Origin: Gemmatimonadota bacterium
GTDB taxonomy: Bacteria > Gemmatimonadota > Gemmatimonadetes > Longimicrobiales > Gaopeijiaceae
Direction: 5' to 3'
Length of the DNA: 64,000 bases
Assembly: GCA_022560615.1 (NCBI GenBank)
Contig: JADFSR010000008.1
Location: 44,452-108,451 of the forward strand
Positions within the stretch are counted from its first letter, which is position 1. Every line of letters begins with the position of its first letter. The notes beneath the pieces were generated by a model, which saw nothing but the letters and a program-made list of their open reading frames with translations, ran no database searches and was not told where the DNA came from. Shown piece after piece: positions 25,088 through 34,004 of this stretch. The translations under genes were made by a program, and so were the position numbers.

Positions 25088-25273
25088 TCCAGCTTCCTCC
25101 GGCTGTCGTCGGATTCGTGCCCGCAATCCACACCGGCTAGCAGATGTCGAACCCTCGGGACCGCGTTCGTCAGATCACTCATTGTTCCGACAAGGTATGA
25201 AGCTTGCACCCCCCAGCGATAACGAATCGATGTGTTCCTGCACTCGCGCGCCTCTTGGCCCATCGCTGACCGG

Positions 25274-26653
25274 TCACAGAACCCACAACAGGTACAACAC
25301 CGCAATCGCGATCTGCATGAGAGCGAACGGGAACGCCTTCCGAACGAAGCCGCCGAACGAGAGCCGTAGCCCGTGCTTGTGGATGATCGTGACGGCAACC
25401 AGCGTCGAGGCCGACCCGATCGGAGTGATGTTGCCTCCCAAGTTGGCGCCAAAGATCACCGCCCACCACAGCGGATCCGTGGGCGGGCGCGCCATCCCGT
25501 CGGCGAGCGGCATGCCCGATATGATCTTCGCAAGCATTGCGGCGAGCGGGATGTTGTCGGTCACCGAGCTGAACGCAGCCGTCGCCAGCATCACCGCCCC
25601 GGTACCGAGTGTCGGCCCGAGGTCCACGATCCGCTCCACGCCCTGCCCGATCAGCGCGAGCACCTGCGCATGCTCCATGACGTTGATCACCACGAAGAGC
25701 GCAGCGAAGAAGCCGAGCAAGTCCCAGTCGACGGACCGGTAGAACTGGTCGACCTCGGACTTGTATCGTACCAGCATGACCGCCGCGAACGCCATCGCCA
25801 CGAAGCCCATACCGAGGTCGGAGACGTAGGGCATTACAGAGGTCGTCGCGATCGCAACAATGAAGAGCACGAGCATGCCCGCCGCGAACCAGAAGAACCC
25901 TCGGCTCTCGATTCCGTCGTTCTCGTCGAAGCTCGCTACGAGGCTGCGCGCCTCCGCTCGAGCGTCCTCGTCCGCTAGACCCACGATGTCGAAGAGCTTG
26001 GCACCCAGTAGGAGCGTCGCGATGGTCGTGACGAGAACGAAGGGGCTCGCGCGGTAGAAGAACGCCATGAAGCTGATGTTGGCGGCGGTGCCCACGATGA
26101 TGTTCGGCACCGAACTGATCAGCGTGAGCAAACCACCGATGTTGGTGAGCAGGCCCTCCACGAGCAGGAACCCGAGCAGCTTGTCGTTCCGCCGGAGCTT
26201 GTCCAGTGACACTGCCGTGAGCGACCCGACGATGATCATCGCGGTCACGTTGTTCAGGACCGCGCTGAACACGACGGTCATGAGCCCATAGAGCCAGAGA
26301 AGTCGCACCGGGTCGCCGCCCGACGCCTTCGTGAGCCGGATCGCGATCCAGGTAAAGAGCCCGGAGCGCGAGGTGACGTCTACGAAGAGGCTCGCCCCGA
26401 AGATGATCGTGATCACACCCCAGTCGATCGCCGGGATGTAGACGGGCATGTTCATCTCGTGCCCGCCGATGAGGTACGGGCTGTACGGGAGCGGCAGCAG
26501 AACCGCACCGAGAAGGAGCGCCACGGTCGCGTAGAGCCCCACGATGAGGGACTTCTTCGCGTGTAGCTTCTCTTCGAGCGCGAGGCTGACGATGAGCGCG
26601 ACGAGGATGCCGGCGAAGAGCAACGTGATGCCCATCGGGACGGAAGATTCCAT
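25274..26653 (-). CDS. ion transporter-superfamily permease (SLC13/ArsB/NhaD-like)
   Basis: A 459-residue inner-membrane permease with about 11-12 hydrophobic segments. Two inverted halves show the family pattern: VFSAVLNNVTAMIIVGSLTAV in one and FSSVTDNIPLAAMLAKI in the other. The second half also carries VIFGANLGGNITPIGSASTL, a SLC13/ArsB-type substrate-site motif. Substrates in this superfamily range from arsenite and sodium/proton exchange to dicarboxylates and sulfate, and cannot be assigned here. ATG 26653 overlaps the stop of the upstream stress-protein gene by one base (TGATG), so the pair is translationally coupled. The gene above may regulate or sense the ion moved here. Confidence 0.85.
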   Translation of the reverse strand: MESSVPMGITLLFAGILVALIVSLALEEKLHAKKSLIVGLYATVALLLGAVLLPLPYSPYLIGGHEMNMPVYIPAIDWGVITIIFGASLFVDVTSRSGLFTWIAIRLTKASGGDPVRLLWLYGLMTVVFSAVLNNVTAMIIVGSLTAVSLDKLRRNDKLLGFLLVEGLLTNIGGLLTLISSVPNIIVGTAANISFMAFFYRASPFVLVTTIATLLLGAKLFDIVGLADEDARAEARSLVASFDENDGIESRGFFWFAAGMLVLFIVAIATTSVMPYVSDLGMGFVAMAFAAVMLVRYKSEVDQFYRSVDWDLLGFFAALFVVINVMEHAQVLALIGQGVERIVDLGPTLGTGAVMLATAAFSSVTDNIPLAAMLAKIISGMPLADGMARPPTDPLWWAVIFGANLGGNITPIGSASTLVAVTIIHKHGLRLSFGGFVRKAFPFALMQIAIAVLYLLWVL

Positions 26654-27543
26654 CACAGCAGCAGCAACGGGACGGAGCGTACTTCGATCGCGAGCGGGTA
26701 CGCGAGCCCGTGCATGGCGAGTTGGTCCTCGTCCTTCGTGTGCATGACGAGCAGGTCGGCCTCGTGCTGCTCGACCAGTCGGCTGTACTCGGTCAGGTGG
26801 TGTCCGTGGGCGACCACCGACTCGACGGCGATGGGCAGTGCAGCGCGAACGATCTCGTCCGCGCAGCTCTCCATGTAGGCGCGCACGTCGCGCTCGAGAC
26901 GATCCTCGATCGCGTCTCTGGCGTGGTCCGTGTCGATGCTCGGAATCCTCCCAATCGTCTCGATGAAGCGATCGAGCGCAGCGTCATCCTCCACGTTGGC
27001 GAGGACGAGCCGACCGCCCTCGTCCGTGAGGCGCGCGGCCCAGTTCACCAGCTTGTGATCACCGACCAGGTGATCCGTCATCGCCATCACCACCTTCGTG
27101 TGCCGCACGGGGCGTTCCGGTTGTCGCTCCGGATGGGGCAGCACCATGATGGGAGTCGTCGTGACCTGTGTGAGCACGTCGATGTATTCGCCGAGAGTGT
27201 ACGGCCACCGCCACGAATCGCTGTGGAGGTGGCGGTACGTACAGATCAGGCCCGGACGCTCTGCCTCGACCAGCTCGAGCAACGCCGGCACCGAGTCGTA
27301 CTCACCCCCGTGCGCTACGCGCCAGCGGATGTTCTCCCCCCGCTCGAGCACCGTGAGCAGCGACTGAACTTGGTCACCGAACGCCGCGGCGCCACGCTCG
27401 TCTCGGTCGCTTACGACCAGGACGGACTCCACTTTGACGGCCGAGTACGAGAAGCGGACCTTGGCGGCCGCACGGAAGACCGACTCGAACTGGTCGACCT
27501 TGCCGGCGCCGGTGCTACGATAGCCTTGGTCCCGGGACGTCAT
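26653..27543 (-). CDS. tandem UspA-like universal stress protein
   Basis: A 296-residue cytoplasmic protein with two Usp-like halves. The first has VESVLVVSDRDERGAAAF near the start and TTTPIMVLPHPER at its end. The second starts at HTKVVMAMTDHLVGDHKLV and ends at ADLLVMHTKDEDQLAMHGLA. The ATP-binding glycine motif GxxGxxxxxxS/T typical of class I Usp proteins is not obvious, so nucleotide binding is uncertain. It is coupled to the ion permease that follows (one-base overlap). Usp domains paired with permeases are a common arrangement thought to modulate transport. Confidence 0.75.
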   Translation of the reverse strand: MTSRDQGYRSTGAGKVDQFESVFRAAAKVRFSYSAVKVESVLVVSDRDERGAAAFGDQVQSLLTVLERGENIRWRVAHGGEYDSVPALLELVEAERPGLICTYRHLHSDSWRWPYTLGEYIDVLTQVTTTPIMVLPHPERQPERPVRHTKVVMAMTDHLVGDHKLVNWAARLTDEGGRLVLANVEDDAALDRFIETIGRIPSIDTDHARDAIEDRLERDVRAYMESCADEIVRAALPIAVESVVAHGHHLTEYSRLVEQHEADLLVMHTKDEDQLAMHGLAYPLAIEVRSVPLLLL

Positions 27544-27555
27544 GCCTCCACGCCC

Positions 27556-29631
27556 TTACCTGTCACTGACGACCCGTTCCGTCTGCCTGTAACGCTCGAA
27601 CCACTCGAGCACGTTCGCGATCTTCGCGATCAGGTTCGACGGAGCGCTGTTCGCGATGCCGTGGAACGAGTCCTGTACGCGGACCAGCTGGGTCGGGATC
27701 TTTCGGATCTGCAGCGCCTGGTAGAACTGCTCGGACTCGGCCATCGGAGTACGCAGATCCCGCTCGCCCGTGATGAGCATGGTGGGCGTCTCGACGTTCC
27801 CGACGAGCGAGAGGGGAGAGCGTGCCCAGTAGTGCTCGAGGTTGCCATCCTCCCAGACCGGCCCTGGCAGCCAGTACTGGTAGTACGAGGAGTAGCCGTC
27901 CGACGTGAGCGAGAAGCTGATCCAGTTGATGACAGGCTTTTGTACCACGGCGGCGCGGAAGCGGTCGGTCTTGCCGACGATCCAAGCGGTGAGCACGCCG
28001 CCACCCGATCCGCCGGTGACCATCAGGTTGTCCTCGTCGATGTAGCCGCGGTCGATGACCGCGTCGACGCCCGACATCAGGTCGTCGTAGTCGTATCCTG
28101 GATACGCGTGGTGGATGAGGTTGCCGAACTCTTCCCCATAGCTCGTGCTGCCACGCGGGTTGGTGTACAGCACGACGTAGCCCGCCGCCGCGTAGAACTG
28201 CACCTCGGGAGAGAAGCGCGGGCCGTAGTTCGAGAACGGCCCACCGTGGATCTCCAGCATGAGCGGGTACTTCCGCGACGGATCGAAATCCGGCGGCGTC
28301 GCGATCCAGCCGTGTATCGGGCGACCGTCGTACGAGGACTCCCACCAGAGCTCCTCTATCTGGGCGAGCTTCTTATGACCGAACAGGTCTTCGTTGAGCA
28401 TCGTGATGCGTTGGGCGTCACGGCCCCGCTGGCCGACCGCTACGTCCGCCGGGTGCGACGGCGAAGTGTGCGTGAAGGCGAAGCGCCCGTTGCTCGCGAC
28501 GGTGTAGGAGCCACCACCGTAGGGCCGCCCGAGCCCAACTCCACCCAAGTCCTCGGCGAGGTCTTCGACCTCACCCTCGAGCGAGACGTACGCGACTTTT
28601 GTCATGCCCTGGTCGTCGTACTGGAAGTAGAGGCCTCGCCCGTCCGAAGCCCAGTTCAAGCCGCCAAAGCCACGATCGAGGTCGCTCACCCTGCGGCTGC
28701 CAGAGCCGTCGCGGTTCATGATGTACAGCTGTGTGATCTGATAGCCCTGGTACTCGTCGTCGAAGCCCGTATAGGCGATCAACGAACCGTCGGGCGAGAG
28801 AACCGCATTGCCGTCGGGCCCGAATCGGTCCGTCAGCTGCGTCAGTTCGCCCGTCGCGACCGAGATCTCGAAGACCTCACTGTTGCGCACATCGAAGTCG
28901 GGGTCGCCGCGGTTGGCGCTGAAGACGATCGAGCGCGAATCCGGCGACCACGAGAGGCCACCTCCGTGATTGTACGGACCGCTCGTGAGTTGCCGCGGAG
29001 TGCCCCCCTCGGCCGGCATCACGAAGATGTGCGTGTAGCCGTCCTCGAGGTAACCGCGGCCGTCAGAGCGGTACCGCAACTTGTTGATGACGATCGGAGG
29101 AGTGGTCCACTCCGCACCGTCCGGCTTAGGCGGCATCTTGGCGAAGGGCGGCGTGGACTCCGGCACGAACATCGTCATCGCGATCCAGTCGCCGTCCGGC
29201 GACCATGTGATACTGCCCGGAGACTCGGTGACGTTCGTGAGCTCGGCCGTCTGTCCCGAGTCCATCCAACGCAGGAAGACCTGAGCAGAGCCGTCTTCGG
29301 ACCTTACGTACAGCAAACGGTTTCCGTCCGGGGACCAACGCGGGGAGCCGACCCCGTTCGTTCCGTCCGTGAGCGCCCGGTGATCGGTCCCGTCGGAGTT
29401 GATCATCCAAAGGGCCGTACGGCTCCCATCGGTCATGATATCGAAGCCACGGCGCACGTAGACGATGCGCGAGCCGTCAGGCGAGATCCTGGGATCGGCT
29501 GCGACCTCCATCTCGAATACGTCCAGATATTGGAGACGATCGGCATCTGAGGCCTCGTCGTTCACCTGGGCGGCGAGCGGTACGACCAGAGCGAGAACAG
29601 CCAGAATCGCCAGCGGGAACCTTGCGTTCAT
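27556..29631 (-). CDS. S9-family (prolyl oligopeptidase-type) secreted peptidase
   Basis: A 691-residue serine peptidase exported by a signal peptide (LAILAVLALVVPLAAQ). The N-terminal half is a beta-propeller of WD40-like/TolB-like repeats (RISPDGSRIVYV, PRWSPDGNRLLYV, LSWSPDSRSIVFS). The C-terminal alpha/beta-hydrolase domain carries Ser542 in GGSGGG, Asp625 in GERDLRTP and His657 in DSFHGIAN, a complete triad, with the oxyanion-loop HGGPFSNYG. I chose ATG 29631 for its AAGGGTGA ribosome site and signal peptide; the open frame upstream is not conserved-looking. It cleaves peptides after Pro, Ala or similar residues, as inferred from the family. Confidence 0.93.
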   Translation of the reverse strand: MNARFPLAILAVLALVVPLAAQVNDEASDADRLQYLDVFEMEVAADPRISPDGSRIVYVRRGFDIMTDGSRTALWMINSDGTDHRALTDGTNGVGSPRWSPDGNRLLYVRSEDGSAQVFLRWMDSGQTAELTNVTESPGSITWSPDGDWIAMTMFVPESTPPFAKMPPKPDGAEWTTPPIVINKLRYRSDGRGYLEDGYTHIFVMPAEGGTPRQLTSGPYNHGGGLSWSPDSRSIVFSANRGDPDFDVRNSEVFEISVATGELTQLTDRFGPDGNAVLSPDGSLIAYTGFDDEYQGYQITQLYIMNRDGSGSRRVSDLDRGFGGLNWASDGRGLYFQYDDQGMTKVAYVSLEGEVEDLAEDLGGVGLGRPYGGGSYTVASNGRFAFTHTSPSHPADVAVGQRGRDAQRITMLNEDLFGHKKLAQIEELWWESSYDGRPIHGWIATPPDFDPSRKYPLMLEIHGGPFSNYGPRFSPEVQFYAAAGYVVLYTNPRGSTSYGEEFGNLIHHAYPGYDYDDLMSGVDAVIDRGYIDEDNLMVTGGSGGGVLTAWIVGKTDRFRAAVVQKPVINWISFSLTSDGYSSYYQYWLPGPVWEDGNLEHYWARSPLSLVGNVETPTMLITGERDLRTPMAESEQFYQALQIRKIPTQLVRVQDSFHGIANSAPSNLIAKIANVLEWFERYRQTERVVSDR

Positions 29632-29795
29632 CAGATCACCCTTGGTAGGTACTGCCCGACGCCCAGTCGAGGCGGCGCAACGTCGGAAGCGGACGCCCAG
29701 AATAGCGGCCCCGCCCCGCCGGTGACCAGAGAAGAAAGCTGCGCAGACGCCCAACGTAACACTATCACGTTCCAGCATCGCCAACGCCGAGACCC

Positions 29796-31043
29796 ATGAA
29801 CCCTCATCTCGCGCTCAAGAGACCGCCTTTCGCCGTGCTGCTATCGGTGATCGTGGTGGCGGCGTGCGGGGACGAAGCGCCCGGGCCGCAGGACGTAGTC
29901 CTTGCGTTCGGAACCCTACACGGACAGGTGGTCACGTCCGCCGAGACGAGTTTCGGCGACGTGATCGCGCGCGTGGTTTGGGGGTCGCAAGACGTCACCG
30001 CCGGAGTCCAGCCGGACGGAACCTTCGACGTAGAGATCATCGACCCCGTATCGGGCTTCGGGACGCTCACGATCGAGCCCGGTCCGTCCGAGCCCATGCA
30101 TCCGGGTTGGATCTTGCTCTCTCCCGGCGATGTCGGCGGAGGCCGCGGAACCGTGGTGCTCGCACCGAAAACGTGGACCGCAGAATCTGGAGACTACGCA
30201 GGCGTGGAAGTCCCCATCGACCCGGAGCTAGCCGCCGACGGGCGCGTCATGCCCTCGTTCTGGGGATTCTACTTTCCGTTCTCCCAAGACGGGTTTCTTC
30301 AAACGGTCACCGACAACGCCGTATGGGCAGCAGAGTTCAGGGGATGGCCGCAGGACGCTTTTCCGATCCCGGTCGCGCTCGACCGACCTGGCTCGGATGC
30401 GGACATCACCGCAGCGGACTCCGTCGCGTTCTGGGAGCACGTGGAGGTGATGGAGGCCGCGCTCGGGTGGGACGCCTTCGCGCCAGCACTCCTCGAGGAC
30501 GTGCGCATCCTAGGCGGTGCGCGCAGGCCGGCGGACGCGATCATCGTGCAGTTGGACACGTCGGTCGCGCTTCGTGGCGTCGGAGTGATCAACCGCGCGG
30601 ACGTGCGCACGTACGGGCTGAGCGCGGACGCGACGACGTGGTCAGGAACCAACGTGCGCAGCATCTCGGTGGTGAGCGCGGACATCACCTACGGAATCGT
30701 CCGACTCGAGAACAACGAGCTGTTCGCTGATCGCCAACTCGTGATCCACGAGCTCATGCACGTGCTCGGGGCCGGACACGGGTGTAGCTGGGCGTCGGTG
30801 CAGACGTACTGCGCGTCGCTCCAGCGCGACGTGCCCACGCCACCCGACGTGGCGCACCTCGCCGTGATGATGGAGATGCGCGCCCTGGAGCTCGAGCACG
30901 GGAGCCGATGGGGCATCCTCGCATCGGTGTTCGGCCACCGCGTCGTGACGCTCGGTCTCACGCCGGTCCCTGGCATCGACCTCAGGTACGGGCCGGCTTC
31001 GGCGCCATCGGACTGGCACCGATCGGACGGAGGGGGGCGCTAG
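29796..31043 (+). CDS. zincin-type metallopeptidase lipoprotein
   Basis: A 415-residue secreted lipoprotein (signal ends VVAAC, Cys24) with a zinc-metallopeptidase motif HELMHVLGAGH (His318, Glu319, His322, third ligand His328), an extended HExxHxxGxxH metzincin-type site. The N-terminal ~130 residues look like a beta-sandwich (LHGQVVTSAETSFGDVIARV). No closer family is recognised. It is divergent from the S9 peptidase with about 165 bases between, so two extracytoplasmic peptidases sit back to back. The first Met is used; alternatives were not evaluated further. Confidence 0.8.
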   Translation: MNPHLALKRPPFAVLLSVIVVAACGDEAPGPQDVVLAFGTLHGQVVTSAETSFGDVIARVVWGSQDVTAGVQPDGTFDVEIIDPVSGFGTLTIEPGPSEPMHPGWILLSPGDVGGGRGTVVLAPKTWTAESGDYAGVEVPIDPELAADGRVMPSFWGFYFPFSQDGFLQTVTDNAVWAAEFRGWPQDAFPIPVALDRPGSDADITAADSVAFWEHVEVMEAALGWDAFAPALLEDVRILGGARRPADAIIVQLDTSVALRGVGVINRADVRTYGLSADATTWSGTNVRSISVVSADITYGIVRLENNELFADRQLVIHELMHVLGAGHGCSWASVQTYCASLQRDVPTPPDVAHLAVMMEMRALELEHGSRWGILASVFGHRVVTLGLTPVPGIDLRYGPASAPSDWHRSDGGGR

Positions 31044-31093
31044 CCCTAGCGGCCCGTGCTAAGAGGTTGCTAAGAGGTGTCCTGACCCAGACG

Positions 31094-31954
31094 CTAGAGC
31101 CAGGACTCGGCGTTCTGTGCGACGAAGTCCGAGAACGCCGTAGGTGCTCGGCCGAGCACCTGTTCCACATCTCCGGTCACCGGAGCACGGACGCCCCCTC
31201 GCACGGACTGGTAGAGCGCGATGACTACGCCTGCGATCTCCGGCCGCCACGCAGAGCCGGTCAACCGGCTCAGCATCTCTTCGTCGGACACGCTCTCGAA
31301 CGCCACGGACCGACCGATCACGTCGCTGATCGTCTTCGCGATCTCCTGGTGTGTGAGCGCCTCGGGTCCCGTGAGCGTGAACGCCTTGCCGTCGTGCTCG
31401 TCGGACGTGAGGCACGCCGCCGCGACCCCGGCGACGTCGTCCCCATCGACGATGCTCACCCGAGCGTCCTCCACGGGCATCGAAAAGGCTCCCGTCCGGC
31501 GAATCCGCTCCCCGAGAAAGCCTCCCGTGAAGTGCTGCATGTAGAAGTTCGGGCGCAACAAGGTGAACGCGACGCCGAGGGATTCGACGTGCTTCTCAAG
31601 GCGGCGGATCGGCAGGTCGTCGCGAACTTCGACTCCCATGGCGGTCATCATGACGACCTGGCCGGTCCCGGCCTGCACCGCCCAGTCGAGCAGCGGGACG
31701 AGCGTCTCATGCGCGTCCGGATCGAAGGGCGGAGCCTGCAGGAAGAGGCGGTCGGCCCACTCGACCGCCGCGTCGAAGGTCGACGTCCGCCGGTAGTCGA
31801 GCTCGACCACTTCGACGTCGGAGCCGAACAGGCTTTCCGCCCGTTCGGGGCTACGCGTTGCCGCTCTTATCTCGGAGCCCACTGCCACGAGCAGCCGAAC
31901 CAGTTCTCTGCCGACGATGCCGGTCGCCCCGGTGACCAGGATTCTCTCGCTCAT
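31094..31954 (-). CDS. NmrA-like SDR-family NAD(P)-binding oxidoreductase
   Basis: A 286-residue Rossmann-fold protein with the NmrA-like motif ILVTGATGIVGRELVRLL, then RAATRSPERAESLF and VMMTAMGVEV. It resembles NAD(P)H-binding quinone-reductase or sensor-type proteins. I chose ATG 31954, which starts MSERILVTGATG; an earlier Met at 31990 would add twelve unconserved residues. It converges on the metallopeptidase and lies near a MaoC gene. Substrate is unknown. Confidence 0.85.
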   Translation of the reverse strand: MSERILVTGATGIVGRELVRLLVAVGSEIRAATRSPERAESLFGSDVEVVELDYRRTSTFDAAVEWADRLFLQAPPFDPDAHETLVPLLDWAVQAGTGQVVMMTAMGVEVRDDLPIRRLEKHVESLGVAFTLLRPNFYMQHFTGGFLGERIRRTGAFSMPVEDARVSIVDGDDVAGVAAACLTSDEHDGKAFTLTGPEALTHQEIAKTISDVIGRSVAFESVSDEEMLSRLTGSAWRPEIAGVVIALYQSVRGGVRAPVTGDVEQVLGRAPTAFSDFVAQNAESWL

Positions 31955-32025
31955 GCGGCACGATAGCCAATCCCCAACGACCCCGCACATCCTGCCGAAT
32001 CAACACCCATGCGGACCGCTCATAT

Positions 32026-32469
32026 CTATGTCTCCCCTCGCGGTTCTGGGCTGGCCCCCGCAGTCGAATTGAAGCGATAGCACCACGCCTCCCCCTCGAG
32101 CACGGTTTCACCCTCCTCACGCTTGACCTCGACGCGTAGGCGACACACAGGCTTGCTGTCATGAACGCTGAGAACCTCAGCAGAGCCCGTGATCGTGTCC
32201 CCGATAAAGACGGGAGCGGTAAACTTCCAATCCTGACTGAGGAAGACCGTGCCCGGACCGGGCATGTCCTGGGCCACGAGCGCGTATAACACCCCCGTGG
32301 TGATGCCACCCTGCACGACGAGCCGGCCGAATTTGGTGCCCGCCACGAACGCCTCATCGTAGTGCAGAGGATTCCTGTCGCCGCTGATCTCGGTGTAAAG
32401 GCGCACGTGCTCGCTCGTCACGGTGAGCGTCCGTGACGCGGTCTGTCCGACCTCCAGGTCCAGCTTCAT
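32026..32469 (-). CDS. MaoC-like hot-dog fold dehydratase
   Basis: A 147-residue MaoC/(R)-enoyl-CoA hydratase-type protein. The family motif is clear: LYTEISGDRNPLHYDEAFVAGTKFGRLVVQGG, where Asp and His of the SGDRNPLH element are the catalytic pair. ATG 32469 has an AGGAGG ribosome site. It is usually found in fatty-acid or branched-acid metabolism. The divergent neighbour is an aldehyde dehydrogenase with a 140-base spacer, but no pathway can be assigned. Confidence 0.88.
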   Translation of the reverse strand: MKLDLEVGQTASRTLTVTSEHVRLYTEISGDRNPLHYDEAFVAGTKFGRLVVQGGITTGVLYALVAQDMPGPGTVFLSQDWKFTAPVFIGDTITGSAEVLSVHDSKPVCRLRVEVKREEGETVLEGEAWCYRFNSTAGASPEPRGET

Positions 32470-32609
32470 CCATCCGCCTCCTTCAACATGCTTCGAGGTC
32501 CATCGATCGATCGTCCCCGCATTAGTCTCCTCCTTGCTGACCCGGGGGATCCGCGACAATCATCCGGGTATTAGATCGCCGCCGCCACCACCCACACTAC
32601 TTTCGTGAG

Positions 32610-33968
32610 ATGAGCATGGAAACGCTGAAGTCCTACAACCCCGCCACCGGGGAAGTCGTCGGTGAGGTCCCGGTGACCCCGGCTTCCGACATCCCGGCCG
32701 TTGTCGCACGAGCCCGAGCCGCTCAACCTGCCTGGGAAGCGCTTGGCCTGGAAGGGCGTGCGGAGCTCCTTCGCAAGAGCAAGGAGATCTTCGCGGAACG
32801 CGCGGAAGCGCACGGCGAACTCATGACGAAGGAGATGGGCAAGCCGCTCAAGGAAGGCATCGGCGAGGCCAAGTCTCTGGCCTACATCGACCACGAGCTC
32901 GACGAGATCGCGGCCGCGCTGCAACCCGAGGTCGTCGAGGACAAGCGTCTTCGTTCGACGGTGTATCACGATGCGCTCGGGGTCGTCGGAGCGATCACGC
33001 CGTGGAACTTCCCGATGTCGATGCCCGCGTGGATGGTGCTACCCGCGCTGGCGGCCGGGAATACGGTGGTGTTCAAGCCGTCCGAAGAAACGCCTCTCTG
33101 CGGTCAGGCGTACGCGGACGTGCTCAACGAGGTGCTGCCCGAGGACGTGCTCATTGTCGTGCACGGCGCCGACGACCAGGGCAAGGCCATCGTGCGGTCG
33201 GACGTGGACATGATCGCGTTCACCGGCTCCCGCGAGGTCGGCAAACACATCCTGCGCGAGTCGAGCGGTACGCTGAAGCGCGTCGTGCTCGAGCTGGGCG
33301 GCAAGGATCCGATGATCGTGCTCGAGGACGCCGATATCGCGAGGGCGGCCAAGTTCGCGGCGCGGAACTCGTTCGGGAACGCCGGCCAGGTTTGCGTTTC
33401 CACCGAGCGCATCTTCGTGCTCGACTCGATCGCCGACGAGTTCGAGTCCGCGCTGTCGGACTTTGCGGCGACGATGACCCAGGGCGACGGCATGGAGAAC
33501 CCCGACGTCGGGCCGATGGTCAACGCCGGCCAGCGCGACCACGTGCTCGCACAGGTTGACGCCGCGGTGGAAGCGGGCGCCACCGTGCTCGCCGGGGGGA
33601 AGGGCCATCGGGACAATTTCATCGTGCCGACCGTGCTGGCGGGTGTCACCGAGGACATGGATATCGCGAGCGTCGAGACTTTCGGCCCGGTGGCGTGCGT
33701 GACACGCGTCGCCTCCATCGATGAAGCAATCGACAAGGCGAACGACACTCATTTCGGGCTCGGTGCCGTCGTGTTCGGGCAGGACGAAGCGAATGCGACT
33801 GCGGTTGCGCGGCGCCTTACCGCAGGCATGATCGGCGTCAACAGCGCGCCGGGAGGCGCCGTCGGCACCCCGTGGGTGGGCGCACGCCAATCGGGGTTCG
33901 GCTTCCACAAGTCGCCCGACGGACACAAGCAGTTCACTCAGACCCGGGTGCTGACCACGCGAGCTTGA
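32610..33968 (+). CDS. NAD(P)-dependent aldehyde dehydrogenase, succinate-semialdehyde-type
   Basis: A 452-residue ALDH. The family marks are [20 protein letters not shown], the GxxxxG turn FTGSREVG, the catalytic-glutamate motif [10 protein letters not shown] and the nucleophilic cysteine in [10 protein letters not shown]. The length and ETFGPVACV end-motif fit the succinate-semialdehyde dehydrogenase group. ATG 32610 or 32616 is possible. The gene is followed, after a short spacer, by the truncated start of another gene at 34034, which would have been the next gene of its operon. Confidence 0.9.
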   Translation: MSMETLKSYNPATGEVVGEVPVTPASDIPAVVARARAAQPAWEALGLEGRAELLRKSKEIFAERAEAHGELMTKEMGKPLKEGIGEAKSLAYIDHELDEIAAALQPEVVEDKRLRSTVYHDALGVVGAITPWNFPMSMPAWMVLPALAAGNTVVFKPSEETPLCGQAYADVLNEVLPEDVLIVVHGADDQGKAIVRSDVDMIAFTGSREVGKHILRESSGTLKRVVLELGGKDPMIVLEDADIARAAKFAARNSFGNAGQVCVSTERIFVLDSIADEFESALSDFAATMTQGDGMENPDVGPMVNAGQRDHVLAQVDAAVEAGATVLAGGKGHRDNFIVPTVLAGVTEDMDIASVETFGPVACVTRVASIDEAIDKANDTHFGLGAVVFGQDEANATAVARRLTAGMIGVNSAPGGAVGTPWVGARQSGFGFHKSPDGHKQFTQTRVLTTRA

Positions 33969-34004
33969 TGGGAGCACGTGGCGAGGCCTGGGGCTCGGTG
34001 ACGG

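Noticed and set aside
26710..29550. A 946-codon open frame on the plus strand
   Set aside because: It is antisense to the S9 peptidase and the Usp-like gene, both of which have catalytic or family motifs. The plus-strand product is rich in Arg/Val/Asp with no recognisable domain, as expected from high-GC antisense.
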